From Petaurus breviceps papuanus (lineage: Eukaryota; Chordata; Mammalia; Diprotodontia; Petauridae), in NCBI GenBank assembly GCA_028583685.1, contig JAMXIF010000045.1, forward strand, positions 3,700,692-3,764,691: a stretch of DNA of 64,000 bases. The letters run 5' to 3'. Shown here piece after piece: positions 34,016 to 45,669 of this stretch. The position numbers and the translations under genes are program-made. The notes under the pieces were generated by a model. That model was not told the DNA's origin, ran no database searches, and saw nothing but the letters and a program-made list of their open reading frames with translations. Position 1 is the first letter of the stretch; the number at the start of each line of letters is the position of its first letter.

Positions 34016-34513
34016 TGTGAAAAACAGGAGTTCTGTTTTCCACAGGAGTGAGAACTATAGCCTCCCAGCTTTGCAAAAAAGATAAAAGGATGTAAATTAG
34101 AAGTAACTGGTTCCAACCAGAGCTGTGACCTGCAGAACCAGGTTTCTGAGCCAGTAAAAGGTCAGAAGCTTGTACACATGCTTAGGAACAGTTTAATATT
34201 AACCCATATACCCCCAGGGTGGAGCAAGTTAATTTAAATACACATGTAATCCATGACAAGAGAGGGTGAAACACATCTAGGAGAAATATACAGAGTAAGT
34301 GAATCAGGAAATTGTGTTCAGTCAATGGAGAACAGGGCAGGGAAATATGAATTGGGATAAGGGATAAAAGGCTGGTAATTGACTGGAAAGGTATGTCTCT
34401 TTGTGGGTCTCCCAGTCTCTTGTAGTCTCTTACAAGAGAATGATAAATAAAAACTTTTTTTTTCCTGAATTCACTGATGATCATACGGAGTTTTTGGTAA
34501 GATGATTGTTTCA
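34016..34513 (+). mobile_element. Solo LTR, family B, in L1 ORF2
   Basis: It is a 498-bp insertion with TGTG…TTCA ends that splits the L1 reading, with an imperfect 5-bp duplication (GAGAA/GAGGA). It has a GATAAAAGG TATA-like box (about 34362) and an AATAAATAAA poly(A) signal (about 34444). It differs from family A. It is an LTR fossil; the retroviral class is not determined. Confidence 0.78.
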
Positions 34514-37459
34514 GAGGATATTAAAACTATAATTAGTAGCTATTTTGCTGAACTGTATGCCAATAAATATGACAATCTAAGTGAAATGGATGAATATTTA
34601 AATATATGTATACATATATGTGTGTGTGCCCAAATTAACAGAAGAGGAAACAAACTTAAATAACTCCATTTCAGAAAAAGAAATTGAATAAGCCATCAAT
34701 GAACACCCTAAGAAAAAATCTCTAGGGGACAGATAGATTTACAAGTAAATTCTTGCAAACATTTAAAGAACACTTAATTCCAATATTATATAAACTATTT
34801 GCAAAAATAGGCAAAGAAGGAGTCCTAGCATATTACTTTTATGGTATGAATATGGTGCTGATATCTAAACCAGAAAGAACCAAAACAGAGAAAGAAAATT
34901 ATAGAACAATTTCCCTAATGGATATTGTTGCAAAATTTTAAATAATATATTAGCAAAGAGATTACAGCAACTTATCATGAAGATAATATACTGTGATCAG
35001 GTGGGATTTATACCAGGCATACAGGACTGGTTTAATATTAGTAGACCTATCAACATAATTTACATACCAATAATAAAATTAAGAAAAATAATTTAATTAT
35101 CTCAATAGATATGGAAAGGTTTTTTTTTTAACAAAGTACAACACCCATTCTTATAAAAAACACTAGAGAGCATAGAAATGAATTCATTTTTTTCTGAAAA
35201 AGTTAGTAGCATTTATCCAAAACCATCAGCAAGCATTATTTGTAAATGGGGATAAGCTAGAACATGTCCAATAAGATAAGAGGTGAAACACAGATGTCCA
35301 TTATCACCACTCTTATTCAATAATGTAGTAGAAATGTTAGCTTTAGCAGTAATAGAAAAAAAAGTAATTGAAGGAGTTAGAAGAGTTAATGAGGAAACAA
35401 AGATCTTACTCTTTGCTGATAATATGATATCATACATAGAGAATCTTGGAGAATCAAATTAAAAATACTTGAAATAATTAACAACTTTACAAAATTTCAG
35501 GATATAAAATAAACTCATAAAATCATTGGCATTTCAATATACTACCAACAAAGCTCAGCAGCAAGAGATAGAAAGGTAAACTACATTTAGACTAATTGTA
35601 GACAATATAAAATATTTGGGAGTATACTTGCCAAGACAAACCCAAGGACTATATGAACACAACTCTAAAAACACATTTCACATAAATAAAGTCAGATCTT
35701 AATACTTAGAATAGTATCAATTATTCATGGGTACATGAGCTGATATAATAAAAATGACAATTATACCCAAATTAATTTACTTATTCAGTGACATACCAAT
35801 CAAACTATCAAACATTACTTTATACAACTATAAAAAATAATAAAAAAATTAATCTGGAAGAATAAAAGTCAAGAATAACAAGGCAATTAATGAAATAAAT
35901 GTAAAGGAAGGTGGCCTACCCATATCAGTTCTTAAATTGCATTATAAAGCAGCAGTCATCAAAAGTACTTGGTACTGGCTAAGAAATAATGTGGTGAATC
36001 AGTGGATTAGGTTAGGTACAAAAGACATGGTAGTCAATGAGTATAATAATCTACTGTTTGATAAACCCAAAGACTTTAGCTTCTAGGATAAAAATTCAGT
36101 ATTTGCCAAAAACTGCCGGAAAAACTGGAAAATAGTATGGCAGAAGCTAGGCAGAGACCCACATCTTACACCATATACCAAGATAAAGTCAAAATGGGTA
36201 CATGATTAAGACATAAAGGGTGATAGCATAAACGAATTAGGAGAGCAAGAACTGGGTTGCCTGTTAGATATATGGAGCAGGGAAGAATTTATGACCAAAG
36301 AGGAGATAGGGAACATTATGAAATGCAAAATGGATACTTTGATTTCATTAAATTAAAAAAAAGTTTTACATAAACAAAATCAATGCAACCAAAATTATAA
36401 GGAAATCAGAAAGCTGGGTAACAATTTTTTTCTTCCAATATTTACAATAAATATCTTATTTATCAAAATATAGAGAAATGAGTAAAATGTATAATAATAC
36501 AAGCCCTTCCCCAATTGATAAATGGTTAAAGAATATGAATAGGCAGTTTTCAGATGGAGAAATTAAAATAATCTATAGTCATATGAAAAATTTCTCTAAA
36601 TCATTGTTGATTAGAGAAATGTAAATTAGAGCAAATCTGAGTTACTACCTCACACTGATTCAATTGACTGAAATGACAAAAAAAGAAAATGGTAAATTTT
36701 GGAAAAGATGTGGGAAATCTAGAACACGTATACCTTGCTGGTAGAGTTGCAAATTTATCCAACCTTTCTGAAAAGCAGTTTGGAACTATGACCAAATGGC
36801 AAATGATGCATACTTGATCCAGCAATCCCATACAAATTCCATATCTTAAAGATATCATAAAAAAGGGAAAAGTACCAATATATACAAAAATATTTTAGCA
36901 GCTCTTTTTATGCTGGCCAAGAATTATAAATTGAGGGATTTCTCATTAATTGAGGAACAGCTGAACAAGTTGTGGTATATGATTTTAATGCTGTGCAATT
37001 GTGCTATAATAAATGATGAGCAGGCAGTTTTCAGAAAAACCTGGAAAGACATATGAACTGATGCTGAATGAAATGAGCAGAAAAGGAGAGCATTGTACAC
37101 AATAAAAGAAACATTGTGCTATGACCAATTTTGATAGACTTGTCTCTTCTCAGAATTACAATGATCTAAGAATTCCAAAAGACTCATGGTGGAAAATGCT
37201 ATCTACAACCAGAAAAAGAACTATGGAGTCTGAATACAGATCAAAGCATACCATTTTCTCTTTTTTGTTTTTTTTTCCTTTCTCATGTTTTTCTCTTTTG
37301 TTATGATTCTTCTTTCACAATATGACTAATATGGAAATATATTTAAAATGGTTGTAGAGGTATAGCCTATATCAGATCTCTTTGCCCTCCTGCGGAGGTA
37401 GGAGACAGAGGGAAAAGGAAAAAATATAGAACTCCAAATCTTATAAAAGTGAATGCTGG

Positions 37460-37946
37460 TGTGGGGGATGATTTCTCAGAAGTGAAGCCTCCTCAAAAGG
37501 GTTAATAGTTTTTGTGTTTTTGAAAGACAGTTTACTCCCTTACAGAATAACATCCATAATTAGGTAACCTTGTAAAACCACACTTTGCAACACAACCTAA
37601 ACTGTGCACTCTGGCAAACTCTTGCAAACTTCCCACCTTTTTGTGTCTGGGCAAACTTGTGTAACTGCCTTTGGTTATTGTTGCTGGAGAAGATTCATGT
37701 GAATAGATTGTGCCTCCTGAAGACCAGCCAAAGGATAAAGGGAAGGGGATTTGGGGGCAGGGTGGGGGGCTCGTTTGAGAGTATAAAAGGACCTTGCTTT
37801 CTGGAATGAATTTGTACTTCGTTGGCTTGCACCATTAGAGTGACAAGGTGTGGTAAGCCTTTCTCATGAGAAAGCAATAAACTCATTTCTGCTCTCAGGT
37901 ATCTAAGCCTTGATATTGATTTTTTGGTAGTGGTCTCCATCCCACA
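37460..37946 (+). mobile_element. LTR, family C, sense
   Basis: It is 487 bp long, from TGTGGG to CCCACA (matching inverted ends). It has a TATA box 'GAGTATAAAAGGACC' (about 37780) and an AATAAA signal (about 37880). A primer-binding-site-like sequence follows (37950-37969, 'TGGGGATTGTCCTGGAGTTT'). That sequence resembles the tRNA-Pro site TGGGGGCTCGTCCGGGAT used by many gamma-type (class I) retroviruses. It is a fossil LTR with leader sequence. It lies at the front of a larger insertion that ends at 38918. Confidence 0.75.
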
Positions 37947-38420
37947 CCCTGGGGATTGTCCTGGAGTTTGAAGAAGTGGTGGAGTCACTTCCCAGTACCC
38001 TTTCCTCCAGTCTTCTCAAAACTTGGAATAATGGGAAGCCTGGGGCTTGGCAGTACTTCCACTTTCTCCATCTCTCACGCCCTGAACCCTGTGTAAAAAT
38101 TGAGGCTGAAGATTTGTCTCCTCCAGGGTCCAAACTATCAACTTCCAGATGACTGCTCAGGTTATGTACCCCTTGAATGGGACCCACAGAGGCAGTCCTT
38201 GTCAGCAGGAAGCAATTACAGAAGCTGAGACCTTCACTCTATACCCCAAAATAACTTGGGTCCCATTTGTTTGAGAGGGGAATGGTGGGGTATAGGCTCT
38301 GGGAACCTCCTTCAATCTTCCCACTTCATCTCATTTTCTTAGAGGCCAAAAGTCTTCCATTGTCAATACGTCCAAATCTCTGTTAACCGTACACTAACCT
38401 AGCTGTCCTTCATCTGTTAC

Positions 38421-38590
38421 CTCCATTTTTCTATTCTCTTTTGAAAAGGACATATATCTGATGGTCCCTGTGAACTGTTTTGTCACTGCACGTATTTTCT
38501 CATTGCTTTGGCCCACTTTTCTATATCAATGAAGGTGCATCGTATAGCTACACTACATAAGTATTGTGTGAGAAACTTCAAAGTAAGATT
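38421..38590. repeat. ~170-bp segment repeated at 40105-40278
   Basis: 'CATTTTTCTATTCTCTTTTG', 'CTCATTGCTTTGG' and 'AAGTATTGTGTGAGA' occur in the same order and spacing in both copies, roughly 80% alike by eye. This copy lies inside the LTR-headed insertion. Confidence 0.9.
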
Positions 38591-38984
38591 GCCTCTGCCT
38601 GCTTTCCCCCCACCCCCATCTTACCCTAAATGTCATTCTCTAGATTCCCAAAGTCTGACCTCTAATTATCCCAGTCCCATCAAGATCCTCCTTAGACTCC
38701 TTCTCAAGATTCTCCCTGGACCCCTGCTCCCATCATTCCTACTAGACTACTAGACTCCCTGTAGATCTCTCCCACAGCCTTTCTGTATATAAAAGGCATC
38801 TTTCCTCCATGAAGGGACACATATTAAATATAGTTCAGATGTCTGCTGTCATCAGGCTCCTTAAGAGTCTACCCAATATAGTGAATCTTTAATAAATTTC
38901 ACTTTTCTTTGGCTGAAAAAAAGTGAATGTTGAAAACTTCCTTTATATATAATTGGGGGAAAATACTATTAAGAGGGGGAAAAA

Positions 38985-39144
38985 GGGGGGGCCAGGTAGT
39001 ACAGCGAGTAAGAGCACTGTCTCCAGTGTCAGGATGACCTGGAGATTGAATCCCGGGCTCAGACACTTAGCACCCACCCAGAAACACCTGGCCATGTAAT
39101 CTTGAGCAAGTTACTTAACCCCGATTGCTTTAAAAAAAAAATAA
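38985..39144 (+). mobile_element. SINE in the L1 tail
   Basis: The head is 'GGGGCCAGGTAGTACAGCGA', the core 'GAGCAAGTTACTTAACCCCG', followed by an A-rich tail. AAGAGGGGGAAA (38971-38982) and AAGAGGGAGAAA (39145-39156) are the target duplication. It is the same subfamily as 32889. Confidence 0.9.
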
Positions 39145-39159
39145 AAGAGGGAGAAATAA

Positions 39160-40100
39160 AAAGAAAACCTCATAAGAGGTCAAGAAGAATTGGACACAAC
39201 TGAAACAACCATAATAAACTGTAAGTTATGTATAGAGTAGATGGGAGTCATTTCAAGTAGCTAGGGAGTAATCAAAGATAAATTGAATTTTTCTTTTTTT
39301 GCTTTATATTGATAATCATAAAAAATCATATTTTGGCCAAAGTCTGAATTAATCAAAAAAAAAACTGTTCTGATTGATTTAAAAATTCCTTTCCCTGTGT
39401 AAGCAACTTCAAAGACCAGAGGTGAGATCCCCCTTATCTTGGGGCTTACTACTTCCAGAGACCATTAAATGTAAATAAATGCTGCTCTGTTTGTTGTCAA
39501 TTTGCATTTACAACCAAGGAACTCTTTTTCACATTTAGATAGTAACAAGTGGAAGTTATAAAGTTTTGTGACATGGTCATCCTGATTTGGGATGGTTCTA
39601 AAATGTACAAAAAGTCTTATGATTCCTGTGTTCATCAGTCAGGACTCTAGTACTGCACTCCTTGTACAAGTATTGCTGGCCTTAAGGGAATAAGGAATAA
39701 ATTCTGTAATTTTTATATAACTAATTGTTTGAATCCTTTAATCAAACTTTTTCTGGAGGTCAACAATGTCATATGGAAAATACTGAGAATTTGAAATCAT
39801 TATGGTATTTCTATAGTTCTTTTCGGTCTAAGTTTGTTGGAATTGTATGTTTATAATTTTTGTTTTGTTTTGTATCCATGCTATACTTTGCTTATTGATC
39901 TATCCAATTTTACCTTTTATTTTAATTCTTTCATGTACAGATTAAGGTTGACTTTAATTTTCATAATAACTGAGGCTGGCAACTCTCAATTTCTCTCTTG
40001 CACATTCCATCCTCCATTGTTTTCTTTCAGAACTTATGTTTAAGCAAACCATCTTTCCTTTATTGGATATTCCTCTTTATTCAGAATATTTTTTCCAAAT
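39160..40100. other. Unique DNA, nothing recognised
   Basis: I see no element core, coding frame or RNA gene in this stretch. Confidence 0.5.
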
Positions 40101-40104
40101 CATT

Positions 40105-40278
40105 GTTTGTGTACATTTCCATTTTTCTATTCTCTTTTGAAAAATGGCATATGTCTGATTGTGTGAAATGTTATGTTGCTGCATGTGTTGTCTCATTGCT
40201 TTGGTCCACTTTTCTTTATCAATGGAGGTCCATTGCATAGCATCACTATAAGTATTGTGTGAGACATTTCAAAGTGAG
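40105..40278. repeat. ~170-bp segment repeated at 38421-38590
   Basis: This is the second copy of the segment in the LTR-headed insertion, with the same orientation 1.69 kb away. The flanking sequences of the two copies do not match, so it is either an unnamed repeat family or a local duplication. The short ORF at 39998-40240 overlaps it and has no recognisable domain. Confidence 0.9.
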
Positions 40279-41154
40279 AACATAACTAGTGAGAGTGGAC
40301 AAGAAAGCAGAAATATTCCAAAGAAGAGATTGAGTTTCCTACTTCTCTTCCTCCTGAAACATCCTTTATCTGTTCCAGAGTACAATTTCTTTAGTACTTC
40401 TTATTAGTCTTTGTTTATAAAGCAAGGTTTTTGATTTGTAACAGAGTGGTTATGTTTGAAAAGAAAGACTCTCCAGAAGGCATGGCTAGAAGACACAGAG
40501 GCAGGCCTGGAAGGCATGGCCAGCAGAGGCAGGCCTGGAAGGGACCTGATCAACTCAGAGGGTAATTTGTCCCACCAACCACAAGGGCCACTACCAGGCC
40601 TATCACGAAAGGACTGGGACTGGAAAGAGCAAGGTAAGAAGCAAATGCAGGAGCCCCTGTCCTGGACAGCAAATACTCCTGGGGCTACCACTTCATAACC
40701 CAGAAAAAAAAGCTATCAGGACCTCCAAAGACCATGATGACAGAGTGAACCTCATCTGCTCCAACTCCCCCTCTCTGACCCAGAAAACAGAGTACTGCCT
40801 CAGGGCAAAACCCTCTACACTAAAGGCTTGGGATCCCTAGAGGAAGGGTGTGGCTATGGCCCTGCCTCAAAAAAGGTAGGAAGCAGACTACAAAGACAAA
40901 GACACTGGAGTCCTACTATCTTCAAAGGGAGGAACCAAACTCAGAGGGAGACAATGTGGACTCCACACCCAAAGCTGGAACATCAGTAGGGAATGGGTCC
41001 CAAGCACAGAAAGCTCTTCTAGATGACATCTAAAGGAACTTTGAAAACCTAATGAGAGAGATAGAAGACAAAATGAATAACTCTCTCAAAACCAAAATAG
41101 CAGAATTAGAAAAACATTATAATGAAGAAAACATCTCTCTAAAAAGAAAATGAT

Positions 41155-41856
41155 ATGGAAATGGAGCTCCAAAAATTAACCAAGGAAAATGATTTGCTAA
41201 AAACTAGAGTCAACCAAATTGAAACAAATAACTTTATGAGGAACCAAGAATTAGTCAAACAAAACAACAAGCATGAAAAATTAGAAAAAGAGGTAAAATA
41301 TCTCAAAGAAAAAATAACTGACCTGGAAAAAAGATCCAGGAGAGATAATCTGAGAAACATAGGCCTACCAGAAAATCATGATGAAAAAATGAGGCTGGAC
41401 AACATTCTCCAAGAGCTTGTTAAGGAAAATTGCCCTGAGATATTAGAACCTGAGGGTAAAATAGAAATCAAGAGAATCCACTGGACACCTGCTGAAAGAG
41501 ATCCCAAACTGAAAAGTCCTCAAACTGTTGTGGCCAAACTCCAGAACTACCAGATAAAAGATAAAATACGTCAAGTGGCCAGAAAGAAACAATTCAAATA
41601 TCGAGGGTCCACAGTGAGAATAGGAGAGGATTTGGCAGCCTCTACACTAAACGATTGGAGGCAGTGGAATACAATTTTCCAGAAGGCAAAAGAGCTCCAG
41701 TTACAGCCAAGGATCACATACCCAGCAAGACTGAGCATATTCTTCCAGGCATTTCAAAATAGAACAGAGTTCCAGACCTTCCTAATAAAAAAAGCCAGAA
41801 TTCAATGGAAAATTCAACCTCCAATTACAAGATGCAAAAGTGACATAGAAAGGTAA
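41155..41856 (+). pseudogene. L1 ORF1p, 233-aa open frame
   Basis: This is the RNA-binding, trimer-forming L1 ORF1 protein. Residues about 1-62 form the end of the coiled coil ('LQKLTKENDLLKTRVNQIE'). An RRM-type domain follows, with the ORF1 signature 'SRRDNLRNIGLPENHDEK' (about residues 60-77), and then the C-terminal domain up to residue 233 ('ARLSIFFQAFQNRTEFQTF'). The coiled-coil N-terminus (about 41030-41150, 'NFENLMREIEDKMNNSLKTK') is in another frame, so one frameshift near 41140-41155 separates it. The ATG at 41155 is thus probably not the original start. It is the best-kept protein frame in the window but is most likely inactive. Confidence 0.85.
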
Positions 41857-42504
41857 ACAAGGAAAACACACACACACACACCCTGTTATTTGATAAGAGC
41901 AAAGTGCTTATAGACAAGTAGAGGGTATGAGTATAAAATACACAAAATGATGATTAAAAAAATATTTTTAAGGGCTACAAAGGTAATTCAATGGAAGAAA
42001 GGGAATTAATGAAGTGGAAAAGGGTAAATTATGCCACACAAAGAGGCATGAAAACTGTATAGTAGAGGAAAAAAAGGGAGGGAGATGGGTATCATATGAG
42101 CTTTTCCCTCATTGGTTCTGGTGCAAGGGGGGAATAACAACCATTTAAGCATAGGACTCTAGGGAGAAGAAATGCAAAAAGTATAATTTTAGGTGAAAAG
42201 AGGGGAGGGAGAGGAGCTTCACATGAGATTTGTTCCTGTCACTCTTGGTGCGAAGAAGAAATAACATACTTCATTAAGTATAAAAATATCCTACAGGCAG
42301 TAGGAGGAGGAAAGGGCTATGAAAGGGGGGGTGGTTAGTAGGGAGGGAAGAAGTAGGGGGGAAGGGGAGGAAAAGAAGGAGTCTGATAAGCGAATACTGA
42401 GGGAGGCTGTGGTCAAAAGGAAACCTATTAAAGGGGGAAGGAAGAAGGGGAGAAAAATATGAACATTAACAGGGGTGGGAATAAGATGGAGGGAAAGAAA
42501 CAGA

Positions 42505-43180
42505 TAAAAATCATAATTGTAAATGTGAATGGAATGAACTCTCCCATATAACAGGATGGATAGCAGAATGGATTAGAAATCATAATCCTACAATATGCTG
42601 TTTTACAAGAAACACATCTGAAACAGAGGGATACACACAGGCAAAGGGCTGGAGTAAAATATATCATGCCTCAGCTAAAGTAAAAAAAAAAAAGCAGGGG
42701 TAGCAATCCTTATCTCAGATAAAGCAAAAACAAAAATTGATCTAATTAAAAGAGATAAGGAAGGAAACTATATCCTGCTAAAAGACACCATCAAGAATGA
42801 AGCAATATCATTACTTAACATGTATGCACCAAGTGGTATAGCATCCAAATTCCTAGAGGAGAAGGTCAAGGAATTAGAGGAAGAAATAGATAGCACAATT
42901 ATACCAGTGGGAGACCTTAATCTCCCCCTCTCTGAATTTGGTAAATCCAAACTCAAAATAAACATGAAAGAAGTTAAGTAGGTGAATAGAATTTTAGATA
43001 GGGTAAGTATGATAGATCTCTGGAGAAAACTGAATGGGAATAAAAAGGAATATACTTTCTCACAGCAGTTCATGGCACATGCACAAAAATCTACCATGTT
43101 CTAGGGCAAAAAAGCTCACAATTCTGTGCAGTAAGGCAGAAATATTAAATGCATCCTTCTCAGATCATGATGCAATAAAA
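42505..43180 (+). pseudogene. L1 ORF2 endonuclease domain, broken
   Basis: It carries apurinic-endonuclease-like motifs: an NVNGMNSP start, QETHLK (catalytic Glu), a 'LNMYAPSGIASKFLEEK' stretch with VGDLN, and SDHDAIKI at the end. Stops and frameshifts break it several times. Confidence 0.75.
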
Positions 43181-43845
43181 ATTATATGAAAGGGCCATGG
43201 AAAGGCAGACTAAGAACCAATTGGAAATTAAACAATTTAATCCTAAAGAATGAGTGGGTCAAACAAGAAATTATAGAAACAATCAGTAATTTCATTCAAG
43301 AGAATGATAATAATGAGACACCTTACCAAAATTTGTGGGGTGCATTAAAGGCAGTTCTTAGGGGAAGTTTTATATCCCTGAATGCATACATGATTAAATT
43401 AGAGAAAAGGGAGGTCAATAAATTGGGCATGCAATTGAAAACCCTAGAAAAAAAAAAAACAAATTGAAAATTCCCAATTAAATACTCAATTAAAAATATT
43501 GAAAACCAAAGGAAAGATTAATGCAATTGAAATTAAGAAAACTATTGAATTAATAAATAAAACTAAGAGCTGGTTTTATGAAAAAAACAACAAAATTGAA
43601 AGACCCGTAGTCAATATGACAAAAAAAGAAAGAAAACCAAATTATGAGTATCAGAAATGAAAAGGGTGAATCTACCTCCAATGAAGAGGAAATCAAAACA
43701 ATAATTAGGAATTATTTTTCCCAATTGTATGCATATAAATTTGACAATCTTAGGGAAATTATCTAGTTATAAATGTTGATACTGTTAGCAGTCTCGGAAA
43801 ACAAGGAATAGTTTACCTGTCAGATTTTGGATAGGGAAAGACTTT

Positions 43846-44622
43846 TTGTCTAAACAAGAATTAGAGAACATTCTAAAATGTAAAATGGATAATTTTGACT
43901 ACATGAAATTAAAAAGCTTCTGTACAAACAAAGCCAATTTAACCATGATTAAGAGGGAGGTGGGAAATTGGGAAAAAATCTTTACAACCTATGTCTTTGA
44001 CAAAGGACTCATTTCTAAAATATTCAGAGAATTGAGTCAAATTTATATGAATACAAGTCATTCCCCAATTGATAAATGGTAAAAGGATATGAACAGGCAA
44101 TTTTCAGAGAAAGAAATTAAAGATATCTATAAGCACATGAAGAAATGCTCTAAATCACTATTGATTAGAGAAATGCAAATCAAAACAACTCTGAGGTACC
44201 ACATCTCACCAGTCAGATTGACTAAGATGACAAAACAGGAAAATGACAAAAGCTGGAGAGGATGTGGGCAAATTGGAACACTAATGCATTGCTGGTGGAG
44301 TTGTGAACTGATCCAGCCTTTCTGGAGAGCAATCTGGAATTATGCCCAAAGGGCCATAAATACTTTCATATCCTTTGACCCAGCAATAGCCCTCCTAGGG
44401 TTATATCCCAAAGAGATAGAAGTGGGAGGAAGACCCATTTGTACAAAAATGTTTATAGCAGCTCTTTTTTTGCTGGCAAAGAATTGGAAATTAAGGGGGT
44501 GCCCATCAATTGGGGAATGGCTGAACAAGTTGTGGTATATGCATGTTATGGAAAACTATTGTGCTATAAGAAATGAGGAGCAGACGGTCTTCATATTTCC
44601 TGGAGAGGCTTATATGAACTGA
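43846..44622 (+). pseudogene. L1 ORF2 C-terminal region, two frames
   Basis: The frames 43846-44082 (78 aa) and 44089-44622 (177 aa) hold the ORF2 C-terminal segment. They include 'KSLLIREMQIKTTLRYH', 'GTLMHCWWSCELIQPFW' (Cys-rich motif of the L1 C-terminus) and 'SIGEWLNKLWYMHVMENY'. They are separated by a single TAA between the two frames and lie directly after the RT deletion. Confidence 0.85.
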
Positions 44623-45239
44623 TGCTGAGTGAGAAGAGTAGAACCAGGAGATATTTGTATGCAATTACAGACACAACATGTGTGTGATGACCACCTTTAA
44701 TAGACTGGACCCTTCTCAGCAATGCAGTGATATAATCCCAAAAGACTCATGATGGAGAGAAATGTGTCCATCCAGAGAAAGAACTTGAAAGAACTAAGTT
44801 TATCCAGATGGAAGCAAAATATCTGATCTTTTTCCCTTTCTTCTTTGGTTTTACATCCTCTTTACCATTTTTCATTCCATCTGATATATTCCATCTTTAT
44901 AACCTGACTAATGTATAATGTGAAAGTATTTGCAGATCCTATACTTGACTATGTGCTGCCAAGGCAGGGAGGGGAGGGACAGGGGCAAAATGTGAAACTC
45001 AAGGAATTGTGGAATTGAATCATGTAAATTAAAAGGAAACAGACAAATTAATTTTATAAAAATAAAGTACTAAACATATTTTAAAAAAGAAAAGAGATTC
45101 CATGTTTATCATATGTATATCAGTACATATTTATGGATGTTATCATATAAATATAAACTAAAAGAAATACAAGATGTATGGTTTGTGAAGAAGGACTGGA
45201 AAAGGAGAAGATGAACACGTATATATTGAGAATGGCATG

Positions 45240-45360
45240 AAATAATATCAATTTTTCAAGGATTTCAAGGATTGTCTTTTTGCAAATTTTTTTTATGCCC
45301 AGAAGTTATTGCAGCACCTGGCACACACTAAGTCCTTAAAGAATGCTTATTGACTGGAGT
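45240..45360 (+). mobile_element. L2 3'-end relic
   Basis: 'GCAGCACCTGGCACACACTAA' followed by 'GTCCTTAAAGAATGCTTATTG' is the L2 tail. Confidence 0.6.
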
Positions 45361-45466
45361 TGTGGTCTTGATTTTTACTCTGTTGTTGTCCCAAAAGGGA
45401 GCTCATTATTCTTCTCTGGCTGCTTTACCTGAATTCATTCTATAAAAATCAGAAAATCTCAGACTA

Positions 45467-45655
45467 GGGGCTGCTAGATTGTGCAGTGAATAGAACACTT
45501 GCCTTGGAGTCAGGAGGACCTGAGTTCAAATCCTGACTCAGACACTTAACACAAAAAACTAACCACGTGACCTTGGGCAAGTCACTTAACCCCAATTGCC
45601 CTACCTTCCCCCTCCCCCCCCAAAAAAAAGTAAAAAAGAAAAAAGAAAAAAACTG
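45467..45655 (+). mobile_element. SINE with 8-bp target duplication
   Basis: The head is 'GGGCTGCTAGATTGTGCAGT', then 'GAGGACCTGAGTTCAAATCC', the core 'GGGCAAGTCACTTAACCCC' and a C-rich then A-rich tail. TCAGACTA flanks it (45459-45466 and 45656-45663). Confidence 0.93.
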
Positions 45656-45669
45656 TCAGACTACTATGG

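Larger units (their letters stand above)
37460..38918 (+). mobile_element. Polyadenylated LTR-headed insertion in L1 3' UTR
   Basis: AAAAGTGAATG occurs at 37445-37455 and at 38919-38929. With two transitions the match extends to 15 bp, which puts the insertion start exactly at the LTR edge (37460). The 3' end has an AATAAA signal (38891-38896), about 19 bp, then an A run, like a polyadenylated RNA end. Another TATA-like box (TATATAAAAGG, about 38787) lies before it and resembles a second, unrelated LTR's U3-R. No gag, pol or env frame is visible. Two models remain: a retrocopy of an LTR-driven transcript made by L1 machinery, or a rearranged provirus. It is a fossil element. Confidence 0.65.
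33870..38984 (+). mobile_element. Sense L1, 5'-truncated, carrying a solo LTR and a large 3' UTR insertion
   Basis: L1 sequence is at about 33870-34015, 34514-37459 and 38919-38984. It enters in the middle of ORF2 ('AACTAAAAGTTGGCTTT', 'ACCAAATTACTAGTATC'). The reverse transcriptase region includes DQVGFIPG (34997-35020) and the active-site stretch at 35412-35429, where FADN replaces the usual FADD. The C-terminal part runs to about 37100, then the 3' UTR. Many stops and frameshifts break ORF2; the longest frame is 62 aa (34753-34941). The outer 3' end is 'ATATAATTGGGGGAAAATAC'. Confidence 0.88.
40465..45085 (+). mobile_element. Sense L1, nearly full length but missing the RT domain
   Basis: It begins with a GC-richer 5' UTR (about 40465-41020) with a short internal duplication (CAGAGGCAGGCCTGGAA repeated near 40496 and 40527). 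ORF1 spans about 41030-41856 and an inter-ORF region of about 650 bp follows. ORF2 starts near 42505. The endonuclease part shows NVNG, QETHLK (about 42606) and SDHD (about 43159). At about 43765-43830 the reading jumps from just before the RT domain to the ORF2 C-terminal part, which removes roughly 600 residues including FADD. The C-terminal ORF2 and a 3' UTR end near 45085 in an A-rich tail. I could not fix a target duplication. Confidence 0.88.

Noticed and set aside
38620-38918. A second complete LTR pairing with 37460-37946
   Set aside because: It has TATA-like and AATAAA signals, but its sequence does not match the upstream LTR and I found no clear TG start or CA end.
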